Assembly (NCBI GenBank): GCA_002343505.1
Contig: DDQZ01000044.1
Coordinates: forward strand, 1 to 50,704
Direction: 5' to 3'
DNA: 50,704 nucleotides
Origin: Verrucomicrobiaceae bacterium UBA2429
GTDB lineage: Bacteria > Verrucomicrobiota > Verrucomicrobiia > Verrucomicrobiales > Verrucomicrobiaceae
Both the position numbers and the translations under genes were made by a program. The notes below the pieces were generated by a model. The model was not told the origin of the DNA. It searched no databases and was given only the letters and a program-made list of their open reading frames with translations. The first letter of the stretch is position 1, and each line of letters starts with the position of its first letter. Positions 19,050-27,375 of the stretch are shown here, piece after piece.

Positions 19050-21590
19050 TCAAAGCTCGATCTTCATCGGCGGCGGCGGTTTCAGGCGGATCACAGGGGC
19101 TTCCTCAGGAGCGCCGCCTTCATCGGGGCCTACTGGCAGGGCGCGCAGAATCGGGCTCCCGTCGTCATTGACCGGGCGGGCGCGCAAAACGGGCATGATG
19201 GAATTGTAGGGATCAGCGCCGATGATGAGAGGATCTCGCATGTGGACGGGTTCGACATTCACAAACCTGCCCGCATCGGCGAGCAGCGGCGACTCGGAGG
19301 ATTGGGTGAGCGTCTGGTGAAAGGCGGCGAGATCGGCGGGCAGCCCTTCGCCGGTGTGGACGGCGCATGTGGCGTTGTAGGTGGTGCCGGGGCGGACGAA
19401 CTCGATGTAGGTGTTGCGCACGGAGCGCTCGACGCCGTCGGAACCGCGAACTTTTTCATAGCAAAAGTCGGTGGCGCGCAATCCGCTTGCACGGCATATC
19501 TCAATGCGCTCGGCGGACTCGGGCGGTGAAAAGTCCTGCGGTGCGTGAGTTTTAATGGAGGCATTGATGATGTCCGTCCAAATAGGCAGGGTGATGCGGT
19601 TGGAAAAGGCCATGTCGTGGATGGTCCGCTGGCGGTCAAAGCCGGTCCAGACGCCGCAGGTGACAGCGGAGGTGTAGCCGAGGAACCAGAGGTCCTTGTA
19701 TTCGTGGTGGGTGCCGGTTTTGCCGGCGGCGGGGAAGTCGCCAAGGCCATACTCGCTGACGGCGGGGGAGCCTGTGCCGCGGTGCAGCGCCTCATCGAGG
19801 CAGGTGTGGGTCTGCCAGGCGGCGATCTCATCCATGGCGCGCACGGTCTGCAGAGACTCCTCCGGCACCTGATAGACGGTCTTTTCCTCCGCGTCGGTGA
19901 CGCGCTGGATGATGTGCAGCTTGGCGGGGCGGCGGCCGAGCGTGGGGAAGCTGGAGTAGGCGAGCACCATTTCGTCCAGGCGGGCCTCGCTGGCGCCGAG
20001 GAAGGTGGCAGGACCGTCGCGCAAGGGCGCGTTGATGCCGGTCTTTTTGACAAAATCCCTGAACTGCGGCGTGACGAGACCGCGCTCCAAACCGACGCGC
20101 TCGCCCAGGCGAACGGTGGCGGAATTGTGCGAGGCCACCAGCGCCTCGCGCGCGCTGATGGGCTTGCGCGACCATTTGGGGTCGGGAACTTCCATGCCAT
20201 ATTCGCCGAGAATGCCGGTGAAGCCGCCGATCATGACGCGGTCATTGCCGAGAGGCTCGTCGGCGAGCTGGGACATGGGGAAGAAGTCGGGCTTGGAAAA
20301 ACCCGCCGCGTACACAAAGGGAATGAACGAGGTGCCTGTGGGACGTCCCGATCCCTGGCTGACGCGGTTGAACTGGCTGTCCACAAAGTCGCGCCCGCCG
20401 ACAAGGGCCAGCACGGCGCCGTCGCGGTTGTCAATGACCAGGGCCGCACCCTGAAGGTACTCGGGAATGGGGCGCGGAGGCGCCTCCGCGTCCGCCGCAA
20501 GCTTGGACAAACCGGCTCTCCAGTCGCGCAGGATGGATTTGAACTGGTCATAGGTCTGGTGGGCGTAGCCTGGGCGGGCCTCGACTTCGGCCAGCCGCTT
20601 TTTCACGGCCGCTTCGGCGGCGTTTTGGAGGTCCTTGTCAATGCTGGTATAGATGAGGAACCCGCCAACGGCGGCGCGCTCCTCGCCGACGATGGACATG
20701 ACCTGGGCGCGGATTTCATCGAAGGCGTAGCTCAGGCGCGGATCACTACCCTGGGGCGCGGTGACCATGGGTTTGATCTTCGCCTTCTCAGCCTCGACGC
20801 GGTCGAGCAAGCCCTCGGCCACCATGCGGTCAAAAACATAGTTGCGCTCCTTCACCGCCCGCGCTGGATGATCTAGCGGCTGGATGTTGTTCGGGCTTTT
20901 GATGAGCGCCGCCAGGGTGGCCGCTTCCTCGAGAGTCAGGTCCTTGGTGTCCTTGCCAAAGTAGCCGCGCGCGCCGGCCTGGATGCCGTAAAAGTTTTTG
21001 CCGAAAAAGATTCGGTTCAGATAAAGCTCCAGGATTTCGGTCTTCGAATACTTTTTCTCAATGCGCTGCGCCACGAAGGCCTCCATGAGCTTGCGCTTGT
21101 AGCTTTTTTCCATCAACCCGAAGGTCTGCCGCGCGAGCTGCTGGGTGATGGTGCTGGCGCCCTGGGTGGTGCGTCCGGCCTTCAAGTTCTCGATCACCGC
21201 GCGCCCCAGGCCGATGTAGTCCACGCCGTTGTGGCGGAAAAAGCGGCTGTCCTCCTGCGCGATGAGGGCGTTGATGAGGTGCTTGGGCACCTCCTGGATG
21301 GACACCGGCGTGCGGTTGAGCACGAAAATGCGGGAGAGTTCCTCGCCGTTGCGGTCATAAATAATGCTGGCCGACTCCAGCTTGCGCACCTCGTCCAGGT
21401 CGTATTCCTCGGCCTTTTCCTTCAAGGGCGCGACCACGATGGCCCAGACGCCGAGCAAGGAGACGCCGCCGAGCAGGATCAGCGCCATGAGCGCGCTGAA
21501 CCAGGCACGGCGGTAAAAGCGCGGCTTGAGGGCGGGCTCGCCGCGCCAGTTTTTCTTCGAGGGGTCTTGCAGGTCGTCGTCTCCAAACAT
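19050..21590 (-). CDS. class A penicillin-binding protein with altered transpeptidase site
   Basis: 846 residues. A cytoplasmic N-terminus and one membrane segment (about 31-52) precede a GT51 transglycosylase domain with catalytic Glu113 in AQEDSRFFRHNGVD and QGASTITQQLARQ. The transpeptidase domain keeps SxN (S487-H-N489) and KTGT (K624). The SxxK box reads T420-S-F-I423 in GRPTGTSFIPFVYAAG, where active enzymes have Ser and Lys. Glycan polymerisation should be intact, while peptide cross-linking looks disabled. It is divergent from the MidA-like gene, with 68 bp between the starts. Confidence 0.9.
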   Translation of the reverse strand: MFGDDDLQDPSKKNWRGEPALKPRFYRRAWFSALMALILLGGVSLLGVWAIVVAPLKEKAEEYDLDEVRKLESASIIYDRNGEELSRIFVLNRTPVSIQEVPKHLINALIAQEDSRFFRHNGVDYIGLGRAVIENLKAGRTTQGASTITQQLARQTFGLMEKSYKRKLMEAFVAQRIEKKYSKTEILELYLNRIFFGKNFYGIQAGARGYFGKDTKDLTLEEAATLAALIKSPNNIQPLDHPARAVKERNYVFDRMVAEGLLDRVEAEKAKIKPMVTAPQGSDPRLSYAFDEIRAQVMSIVGEERAAVGGFLIYTSIDKDLQNAAEAAVKKRLAEVEARPGYAHQTYDQFKSILRDWRAGLSKLAADAEAPPRPIPEYLQGAALVIDNRDGAVLALVGGRDFVDSQFNRVSQGSGRPTGTSFIPFVYAAGFSKPDFFPMSQLADEPLGNDRVMIGGFTGILGEYGMEVPDPKWSRKPISAREALVASHNSATVRLGERVGLERGLVTPQFRDFVKKTGINAPLRDGPATFLGASEARLDEMVLAYSSFPTLGRRPAKLHIIQRVTDAEEKTVYQVPEESLQTVRAMDEIAAWQTHTCLDEALHRGTGSPAVSEYGLGDFPAAGKTGTHHEYKDLWFLGYTSAVTCGVWTGFDRQRTIHDMAFSNRITLPIWTDIINASIKTHAPQDFSPPESAERIEICRASGLRATDFCYEKVRGSDGVERSVRNTYIEFVRPGTTYNATCAVHTGEGLPADLAAFHQTLTQSSESPLLADAGRFVNVEPVHMRDPLIIGADPYNSIMPVLRARPVNDDGSPILRALPVGPDEGGAPEEAPVIRLKPPPPMKIEL

Positions 21591-21658
21591 GATCAGTCGC
21601 TCTTGCGTCAGAGCCGGGCCAGTTTAATGCCTCACGCGCCTGCCGCCAGCGCTTTCCC

Positions 21659-22729
21659 ATGACCATACTGGATGACATTCTCATCGCCGAAGCCACCGCA
21701 GACCCCGACGGGCGCCTGACCTTCGCGCGCGTCATGGAGCTGGCGCTTTACCACCCGGAGCACGGCTACTACGGACCCGCTCCCCGCCGCATCGGACGGG
21801 CGGGGGATTTTTTCACTGCCGTGAGCGCGGGACAGCTCTATGGCAGGCTGCTGGCCGGGCTGGCGGAAAGAACATGGAATGAAATGGGAAAGCCGGGGGA
21901 ATTTTGCATCATCGAGCAGGGCGCGCACGACGGCCAGCTCGCCCATGACATGCTCTCCGCGTGCGGGCTGCCCCTGCGGATTGTGGAACCGAATCCGCGC
22001 TACCAGGCAGCGCAACACGCGCGTCTGGCGGATTTCCAGGATCGTGTTTCATGGACGGACAGCCTGGGAGAACTGCCCCCCTGCCCCGCCCTTTTTGTCT
22101 GCAATGAGCTGCCGGACGCCATGCCCGTGCATCTGCTGCGTTTTGAATCCGGGGAATGGCGCGAGCTCCATGTGGCATGGGAGGGCGGGCGCGCGATTTT
22201 CAAGAGCGGTCCGCTTTCCTCCGGGCGTCTGCGCGGAGAGGCAGCCCGCCTGCCTGTGAACCTGCCGGAGGGGCACATGATGGAGATCGGCCTCGCCGCG
22301 CTCGACTGGATGGAGGCGCTGGCGCGTTCGGCGATTCACGGTCGAATTTTCATCGCGGACTACGGGCTGGACGAGGAGGAATTTTTTTCTCCCGAACGCG
22401 CGGGCGGCACGCTGCGCCGCTATCATTCCCATCAGAGTGATGACCGCGTGCTGGAGGATTTGGGCCGCTGCGATCTGACTGCGCATGTGAACTTCACCCG
22501 CCTCGCGGAGACAGCCGCTAGTCGCGGACTGTCAACACTCGCCTACGAGCATCAGGGGCGATTCCTTGGCAGGCTCGGCATGAACTGGCTGCGCTCGCTC
22601 GACGGCGCGCCGCCGGACGCGGCCACACAGGCACTGCTGCGCCAGTACCACACGCTCACGCATCCGGCCTTTCTAGGCCGTTCTTTTCGCGTGCTGCTGC
22701 TGGAAAAACCGCGTCAACTGGCATCCTGA
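21659..22729 (+). CDS. MidA/NDUFAF7-like SAM-dependent methyltransferase (DUF185)
   Basis: 356 residues. The N-terminal RLTFARVMELALYHPEHGYYG and GRAGDFFTAVSAGQLYG are hallmarks of the MidA/NDUFAF7 family. The SAM fold follows with FCIIEQGAHDGQLAHDML and CNELPDAMPVHLL. Mitochondrial NDUFAF7 methylates an arginine of a complex I subunit, but bacterial substrates are not established. Its last 16 bp overlap the 3' end of the convergent thiD gene. The start at 21659 gives MTILDDILIAEA. Confidence 0.85.
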   Translation: MTILDDILIAEATADPDGRLTFARVMELALYHPEHGYYGPAPRRIGRAGDFFTAVSAGQLYGRLLAGLAERTWNEMGKPGEFCIIEQGAHDGQLAHDMLSACGLPLRIVEPNPRYQAAQHARLADFQDRVSWTDSLGELPPCPALFVCNELPDAMPVHLLRFESGEWRELHVAWEGGRAIFKSGPLSSGRLRGEAARLPVNLPEGHMMEIGLAALDWMEALARSAIHGRIFIADYGLDEEEFFSPERAGGTLRRYHSHQSDDRVLEDLGRCDLTAHVNFTRLAETAASRGLSTLAYEHQGRFLGRLGMNWLRSLDGAPPDAATQALLRQYHTLTHPAFLGRSFRVLLLEKPRQLAS

Positions 22730-23535
22730 AGTCTCCCCGCGAAGTGGTGCAGCGCGTGAACCTCCCCCCGCGCTCCCTGCCATGACAAAAAGCCGCTGAT
22801 CGCGCCGGCCACATACGCCTTCGCGCGCGCAACGGCATCCGCCAAGGGCAGCCCCAGGGCGAGACACGCGGCGATGCTGGCGGAGTAGGTGCAGCCTGTG
22901 CCATGCGTCCGCACTCCAGGGACGCGTTCCGTCTCATGCCAGGTGATCGTTCCATCCGCGCACAGCACATCAGCCGCCGCGCCGCCCTCCAGGTGCCCGC
23001 CTTTAACGAGCACGCTGGTTTGTAACACATCCGCGAGCTCCCGGGCGCAGCGCTCCATGTCCGCGCGCGTTCGCACATCGCGCCCCCAGAGCACGCGCGC
23101 CTCGTCCATGTTTGGCGTCACCAGCGCTGCCAGCGGCAGCAGCAGTTCCCGCACAGCCTGGATGGCATCATCCTCCAGCAGTTTGCCCCCGCCTGTGGCG
23201 ACCATGACGGGGTCCGCTACCAGAGGCAGTCCCGGTGGCGCAAGCGCGCGCCAGTTTTCCACCACCGCCTCCACCTGCGCCTTGCCGCCGAGCATGCCCG
23301 TTTTGGCCGCCGCAATCGGGAAACCCTCAAAAAGCACGCGCATCTGGTCGGCAATGATGCCCGGTTCGAGCAGGCACACCTTCGAGACTCGTCCGGGCGT
23401 CTCGGAAACCACGCTGGTCAGCGCGTTGAGGGCGTAGCCGCCGAGAGCGGTGATGGCCTTCAGGTCCGCCTGCGCTCCAGCTCCGCAGGATGAGTCGGAG
23501 CCGGCGATGGTGAGGACGGGCGGCGGGGCTTTCAT
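22714..23535 (-). CDS. thiD: hydroxymethylpyrimidine/phosphomethylpyrimidine kinase
   Basis: 273 residues from ATG 23535. Ribokinase-family features: LTIAGSDSSCGAGAQADLKA at the N-terminus, KTGMLGG near residue 90, DPVMVATGG, and the C-terminal anion-hole motif GTGCTYSASIA. ThiD phosphorylates HMP and HMP-P in thiamine synthesis. It begins 10 bp after the pilT stop on the same strand, with a GAGAAG sequence a few bases before its ATG, so it is probably co-transcribed with pilT. No other thi gene and no TPP riboswitch was seen. Its 3' end overlaps the MidA-like gene. Confidence 0.9.
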   Translation of the reverse strand: MKAPPPVLTIAGSDSSCGAGAQADLKAITALGGYALNALTSVVSETPGRVSKVCLLEPGIIADQMRVLFEGFPIAAAKTGMLGGKAQVEAVVENWRALAPPGLPLVADPVMVATGGGKLLEDDAIQAVRELLLPLAALVTPNMDEARVLWGRDVRTRADMERCARELADVLQTSVLVKGGHLEGGAAADVLCADGTITWHETERVPGVRTHGTGCTYSASIAACLALGLPLADAVARAKAYVAGAISGFLSWQGARGEVHALHHFAGRLQDAS

Positions 23536-23545
23536 GTCAATCTTC

Positions 23546-24598
23546 TCAACTGATGCCCCGCGCCGCGCGGCGGAATTCCGCCTCGTTGCCGGAGGTGATG
23601 ACCGCCTCCTCCTCGGTGATGACACCCGCCTCGTAAGCCTGCACGAGATCGTGCATGAAAGTGCGGCAGTTAGGGTCGTTGCCGCGCTGCATGTACTCGC
23701 GCACCTTGCCCATCTCCTGAGCGGCGATCCACGGCTTCACCGCGCCCATGTTTTCCAAATGCTCGCAAATGAGATGCACCCCGCCATCCACACGCGGGAT
23801 GAGCTTTTGGCACAGCGTGCCGATGAGTTGATGGGAGAGCAGGTAGAGGCCCAAACCGGCTTGTTCCGGCGGGAAAAGGTGCGCCACCCGGTCCACGGCA
23901 TCCACCACACTGTCGCTATGGATCGAGGCCAGCACAAGGTGGCCGGTTTCACTGGCCTGGAGCGTGGCCAGGGCTGTCTCCAGGTCGCGGATTTCCCCCA
24001 CCATGATCACATCCGGCGACTGTCGCATCGCCCCGCGCACTCCCCGCGCGTAGGTTGCCGTGTCCCGCCCCACCTCGCGCTGGGTGAACATGCAGCCCTG
24101 GTTGCCATAGATGAACTCCACCGGATCCTCGATCGTCACGATGTGCCGCGCCGTGTTTTCATTCAGCCACTGCAGCAGCCCCGCCATTGTCGTGCTTTTG
24201 CCCATGCCGGTGGGGCCGGTGATGAGGATGAGCCCCCGCGCGCGCATCGCCCAGCGGGTCAGCAGCCAGTCAGGAACGCCCAGCTCCGACAGGACGGGCA
24301 GCTCCGACTTGATGCGGCGCATCACCACGCCCAGGCGGCCCAGCGCCTTGTGTAAGTTCACCCGGTAGCGCGTGCGGCTCGGCGAGACGAGGCTGGAGTC
24401 CCGGTCGGTGTCGCTCTCAGGGTCGCCGCCGCAGGCCCGCCAGAGGGCGGCCATGTCCCCGCCCTGCATGACCGACTCCCCCAGGGTCATGAGCTGCTCG
24501 TGAATCTTCATGCGCGGCGTCTCGCCCTCCATCAAAAACACGTCCGTGGCCTGGTGAGTGTCCGCCGACTGCAATATGTCATCGAGTGTGAGAGCCAT
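23546..24598 (-). CDS. pilT: PilT/PilU-type pilus retraction ATPase
   Basis: 350 residues from ATG 24598. It has Walker A GPTGMGKSTT at 128-137, the Asp box in IVTIEDPVEFIY, Walker B and His boxes in RQSPDVIMVGEIRDLETA and GHLVLASIHS, all in the order of type II/IV secretion ATPases. The N-terminal ATDVFLMEGETP segment is the PAS-like domain of PilT. It hydrolyses ATP at the inner membrane to depolymerise type IV pili for twitching or DNA uptake. It is in an apparent two-gene unit with thiD and has no other pil gene nearby. Upstream codons are open but not PilT-like. Confidence 0.9.
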   Translation of the reverse strand: MALTLDDILQSADTHQATDVFLMEGETPRMKIHEQLMTLGESVMQGGDMAALWRACGGDPESDTDRDSSLVSPSRTRYRVNLHKALGRLGVVMRRIKSELPVLSELGVPDWLLTRWAMRARGLILITGPTGMGKSTTMAGLLQWLNENTARHIVTIEDPVEFIYGNQGCMFTQREVGRDTATYARGVRGAMRQSPDVIMVGEIRDLETALATLQASETGHLVLASIHSDSVVDAVDRVAHLFPPEQAGLGLYLLSHQLIGTLCQKLIPRVDGGVHLICEHLENMGAVKPWIAAQEMGKVREYMQRGNDPNCRTFMHDLVQAYEAGVITEEEAVITSGNEAEFRRAARGIS

Positions 24599-25321
24599 GA
24601 ATTCAACAAACCCGGCCCCCGCCGCATTGTCGAGGCGCATCTGAGCGGAACGATCAAAATCAACACCTTCAGGCCTTCCGGCAGCCGCAAAACGGGCGCT
24701 TGTGAAGAACCCCCGCCGGAATGTGCCCAAGCTTAAGACATTCCGTGAATCCAGCGCGCTGTGAGGTTGAAATCCAACGCACTGCAAAGGCGTCAAGCAT
24801 TCCGAGACCACGCCGACTTTTTTCACAATCCACTTTTCTTCCGAAAGGACCGACCGGCGAGCCATTTGTCACATGCCAGCCTGTCCATGCCAGGGAAACA
24901 CGTTTCATGGGACTTGCAATAACCCTCGTCAAACTCCGGCATTACCATCTTATTTTATTCATTTTGAGTCATTTGCATTGAATCAATATAGGGCGACGCC
25001 TGCCGCACGGAAACAATTTCGTTCCACAAGCCGCCTGCCGGAGACCTCGAGCGTGTGACAACGGCATCGCCTGTTCCACGTTGCCAAAAGCCTCGTTCCA
25101 CAGCATCGGCCCGAACCGGTCCGCCTTTGGCAGGCACTTCATTGTTCTCCAAATCCGCAGGCCAGCCAGTCAGTTGCCCCCATTGTGAACAACCTGTGAA
25201 TGAGTGTCGAAAAGTCTTCGAAGAGCACACCTTCCCAACCGGCCATCATTCCCGCCTTTCGCCTTGCCGCAGGAGCATTCCTTTTTTTCCTGATCCGGGC
25301 ATTTCCTCCCTCCCCTAACCT
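24599..25321. other. intergenic, nothing assigned
   Basis: About 720 bp between the divergent pilT and Gfo/Idh genes, lower in GC than its neighbours. No gene, RNA, repeat array or riboswitch was recognised. Promoters for both genes are presumably here. Confidence 0.45.
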
Positions 25322-26392
25322 ATGAAACGCTGGCGCATCGCAGGCATCAATTTCGATCACTTCCACATGGGCGACCTCCTCCGCCAAACGCACGAGCATC
25401 CGGCGGCGGAGATCGTGGGCATTTCGGATGAGTTCCCCGAGCGCATGGAAAACGCGGCGCGGACGTTCGGCCTCGGCGCGGAGCGTGTCTTCACCGACTA
25501 CAGCGCCTGCCTGGAGGCCACGAAGCCGGACATCGTCATCCTTTGCCCCGCCGCTTCCCGACACGGCGAATGGGTCGAAAAAGTGGCTCCTTATGGCGCA
25601 CACATCCTCATGGAAAAACCCTTCGCCGGCTCGCTGGCCGAGGCCGATGCCATGATGGCCGCCATGCGCCCGACGGGCAAGGTGCTCTCGGTGAACTGGC
25701 CGCTCGTGTGGGATGCCGGCCAGCAGACAGCTCACCGGCTCATCCAGGAGGGCGTCATTGGTGAGGTCGTGGAATTTCATCATCATGGCGGCAATCGCGG
25801 CCCGCTCTGCCACGGCGCGGACAAGCAGGACAAGGAACCCACGGCGGAGGAAAAAGCCGCCAGTTGGTTTTACAGCGCGGCCCAGGGTGGCGGCTCGCTG
25901 CTCGACTACATGGGCTACGGTGCCACGCTCGGCACCTGGCATCTGGGCGGCAAAGCGCCGCTGGAAGTGACCTGCACCTGGAATGTGCCGCAGGGCATCG
26001 AAGTGGACGAGCACAGCGTGGCCGTGCTGCGTTACACCTGCGGCCTGAGCAAAACGGAGACGCGCTGGGGCACCTTCACCGATCCCTGGACGCATCAACC
26101 GCAGCCCATGTGCGGCTTCGTCCTGCGCGGCACGCAGGGCACCATCTCCTGCTATGACTACGCCCGGCACATCCGCGTGCAGACACGCGCGCGGCCCGAG
26201 GGTTTTGAAGTGCCCGTGGATGTCATCCCGTCCCCGAACCGCAACCCCATCGAGCACCTCATTCACCACCTGGAGACCGGCGCGCCGCTCATCGGTCCGC
26301 TCACCCTGGAGATCAGCCGCATCGGCCAGCAGATCGTGGACACCGCCTTCCAAAGCGCGAAGCAAAAACGCACTTTGCCCCTGGTGGGCTGA
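25322..26392 (+). CDS. Gfo/Idh/MocA-family oxidoreductase
   Basis: 356 residues. The Rossmann start is MKRWRIAGINFDHFHMGDLL, a variant that lacks the usual GxGxxG. ILMEKPFAGS is the family lysine motif, and the C-terminal substrate domain carries QGGGSLLDYMGYGATLGTWHLGG. These enzymes oxidise or reduce sugars and polyols with NAD(P). It stands alone, so no substrate can be proposed. It is not closely related to the Gfo/Idh protein at 1165. The start is ATG 25322 after a pyrimidine-rich stretch. Confidence 0.87.
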   Translation: MKRWRIAGINFDHFHMGDLLRQTHEHPAAEIVGISDEFPERMENAARTFGLGAERVFTDYSACLEATKPDIVILCPAASRHGEWVEKVAPYGAHILMEKPFAGSLAEADAMMAAMRPTGKVLSVNWPLVWDAGQQTAHRLIQEGVIGEVVEFHHHGGNRGPLCHGADKQDKEPTAEEKAASWFYSAAQGGGSLLDYMGYGATLGTWHLGGKAPLEVTCTWNVPQGIEVDEHSVAVLRYTCGLSKTETRWGTFTDPWTHQPQPMCGFVLRGTQGTISCYDYARHIRVQTRARPEGFEVPVDVIPSPNRNPIEHLIHHLETGAPLIGPLTLEISRIGQQIVDTAFQSAKQKRTLPLVG

Positions 26393-26422
26393 CACGCGCG
26401 GCATCGAAATGCGTTTCAATAC

Positions 26423-26479
26423 TCACGACCTCGCAAACACCTCGCTAAGCACCACCTGCTCCACCAAAGCGCGCAGGCG
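26423..26479 (-). pseudogene. 3' remnant of a DUF1592/DUF1585 gene
   Basis: The minus strand encodes RLRALVEQVVLSEVFARS then TGA at 26423, which matches the end of the intact DUF1592 protein at 31314 (LVEQVVLSEVFARP). Thirty-odd bases are identical between the two loci. The last codon differs, so this is the tail of a paralogue rather than a recent copy. It joins directly to the 5' remnant of another gene. Confidence 0.65.
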
Positions 26480-26501
26480 GGGCATTCACATCACCGGGTT
26501 C

Positions 26502-26711
26502 GCGCGGGTCCACCCGCTCCGGCTGCCAGCGCCAGACTTCACGCACATCCGGGTAGGCCGCCAGCAGCGTGTCCTGCGTGGCATGGCTGGAGTCCACATG
26601 CGGATAAATGGCGTTCCAGCCTGCCTTGAGCGCGAAGGATTCCATGCGCCACTCGGCCTGGGCGCCCAGCGGCAGCAGCGCTGCGAGAAGGATGATTCGT
26701 GAGGTCTTCAT
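26502..26711 (-). pseudogene. 5' remnant of a secreted protein gene
   Basis: It starts at ATG 26711 with a clear signal peptide (MKTSRIILLAALLPLGAQAE) followed by WRMESFALKAGWNAIYPHVD and DVREVWRWQPERVDPR, then breaks off after about 70 residues where the DUF1585 remnant begins. The remainder of the gene is missing. The start lies 6 bp after the stop of the next remnant, so the two were probably an operon. Confidence 0.6.
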
Positions 26712-26717
26712 GGGAGT

Positions 26718-27050
26718 TCAGCGCACCAGCACCATACGGTAAAAAAGATGGGGTTTTCCGATCGAGGCGGCGGAACACAGACTGATCTCCCGCGTGTCCG
26801 TCGCGGTGAAGGTCGTCAACGCCTCCGCCGTGGGTGAGTCCGCCCGCACGGGGTGCGCGTCCAGTCCTTCATGTTTTCGGAGAACTCCACACGGTAGGTC
26901 TTGTCCACGACGATGAAGGCGCTGAGCACCGCCGACCCATCCGTGTGCCAGCCGGTGATCGTGAGGCTCAAAGTCTCCGAACTCAAAAACGCGAAGGTGC
27001 CCGCGAGATACTCAATGTAGACCGGCGTGCCGTCGCCATTGCCCAGCGTA
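26718..27050 (-). pseudogene. frameshifted 3' remnant of a surface-protein gene
   Basis: The minus strand reads GNGDGTPVYIEYLAGTFAFL and continues through VDKTYRVEFSENMKDWTR. The frame then shifts near 26856 and continues HPVRADSPTAEALTTFTATD down to LFYRMVLVR and TGA at 26718. The GNGDGTPxYIEYLAGT stretch resembles Ca-binding/dockerin-like motifs near the end of large verrucomicrobial surface proteins. The 5' part is missing: at about 27050 it abuts the glmS fragment. Confidence 0.6.
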
Positions 27051-27326
27051 TTCATCGCCCCTGACGACGCCGTTTTTGACAAGAACGCCAGCAACATTGA
27101 GGAGGTGCTTGCCCGCAAAGGCCCCGTCATCGCCGTCACCACCGAAGGCCGCACCGAGCTGGAGCGCCTGACGGAGGATGTGATCTACGTCCCCGACTGC
27201 CCCAGCTACCTCAGCCCCCTGCTCACCGTCATCCCGCTCCAGCTCTTCAGCTACTACACCGCCGTCGCCCGCGGCTGCGATGTGGACAAGCCGCGCAACC
27301 TGGCCAAGAGCGTGACGGTGGAGTGA
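27048..27326 (+). pseudogene. glmS: 3' fragment of glmS
   Basis: About 92 codons of the C-terminal SIS domain of glucosamine-6-phosphate synthase: VFIAPDDAVFDKNASNIEEV, YVPDCPSYLSPLLTVIPLQL, and the invariant end CDVDKPRNLAKSVTVE then TGA at 27326. The glutaminase and first SIS domains are missing, so this is not functional. The last 70 bp recur at 31229-31298. It forms the left edge of the island described next. An intact glmS must exist elsewhere if the cell needs it. Confidence 0.85.
27257..27326 (+). repeat. left 70-bp glmS-end direct repeat (putative attL)
   Basis: It begins caccgccgtcgcccgcggct and ends at the glmS stop codon (27326). It matches 31229-31298 at 69 of 70 positions; the single difference is g against a. 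Sequence on the outer side of the repeats differs completely between the two copies. Confidence 0.8.
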
Positions 27327-27375
27327 AACCGCAACGCAGGAATCACCGACTCTGCCGAACAAGAGCAACCGTGCC

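Noticed and set aside
18770..19171. Possible small secreted protein (MKWTLAGISCLLLAPALNFP...)
   Set aside because: The leader is attractive, but the rest is Ser/Pro-rich noise and the frame runs 122 bp into the antisense of the PBP gene.
22714..24598. TPP riboswitch upstream of thiD
   Set aside because: Only 10 bp separate thiD from pilT and no THI-box sequence was found upstream of pilT.
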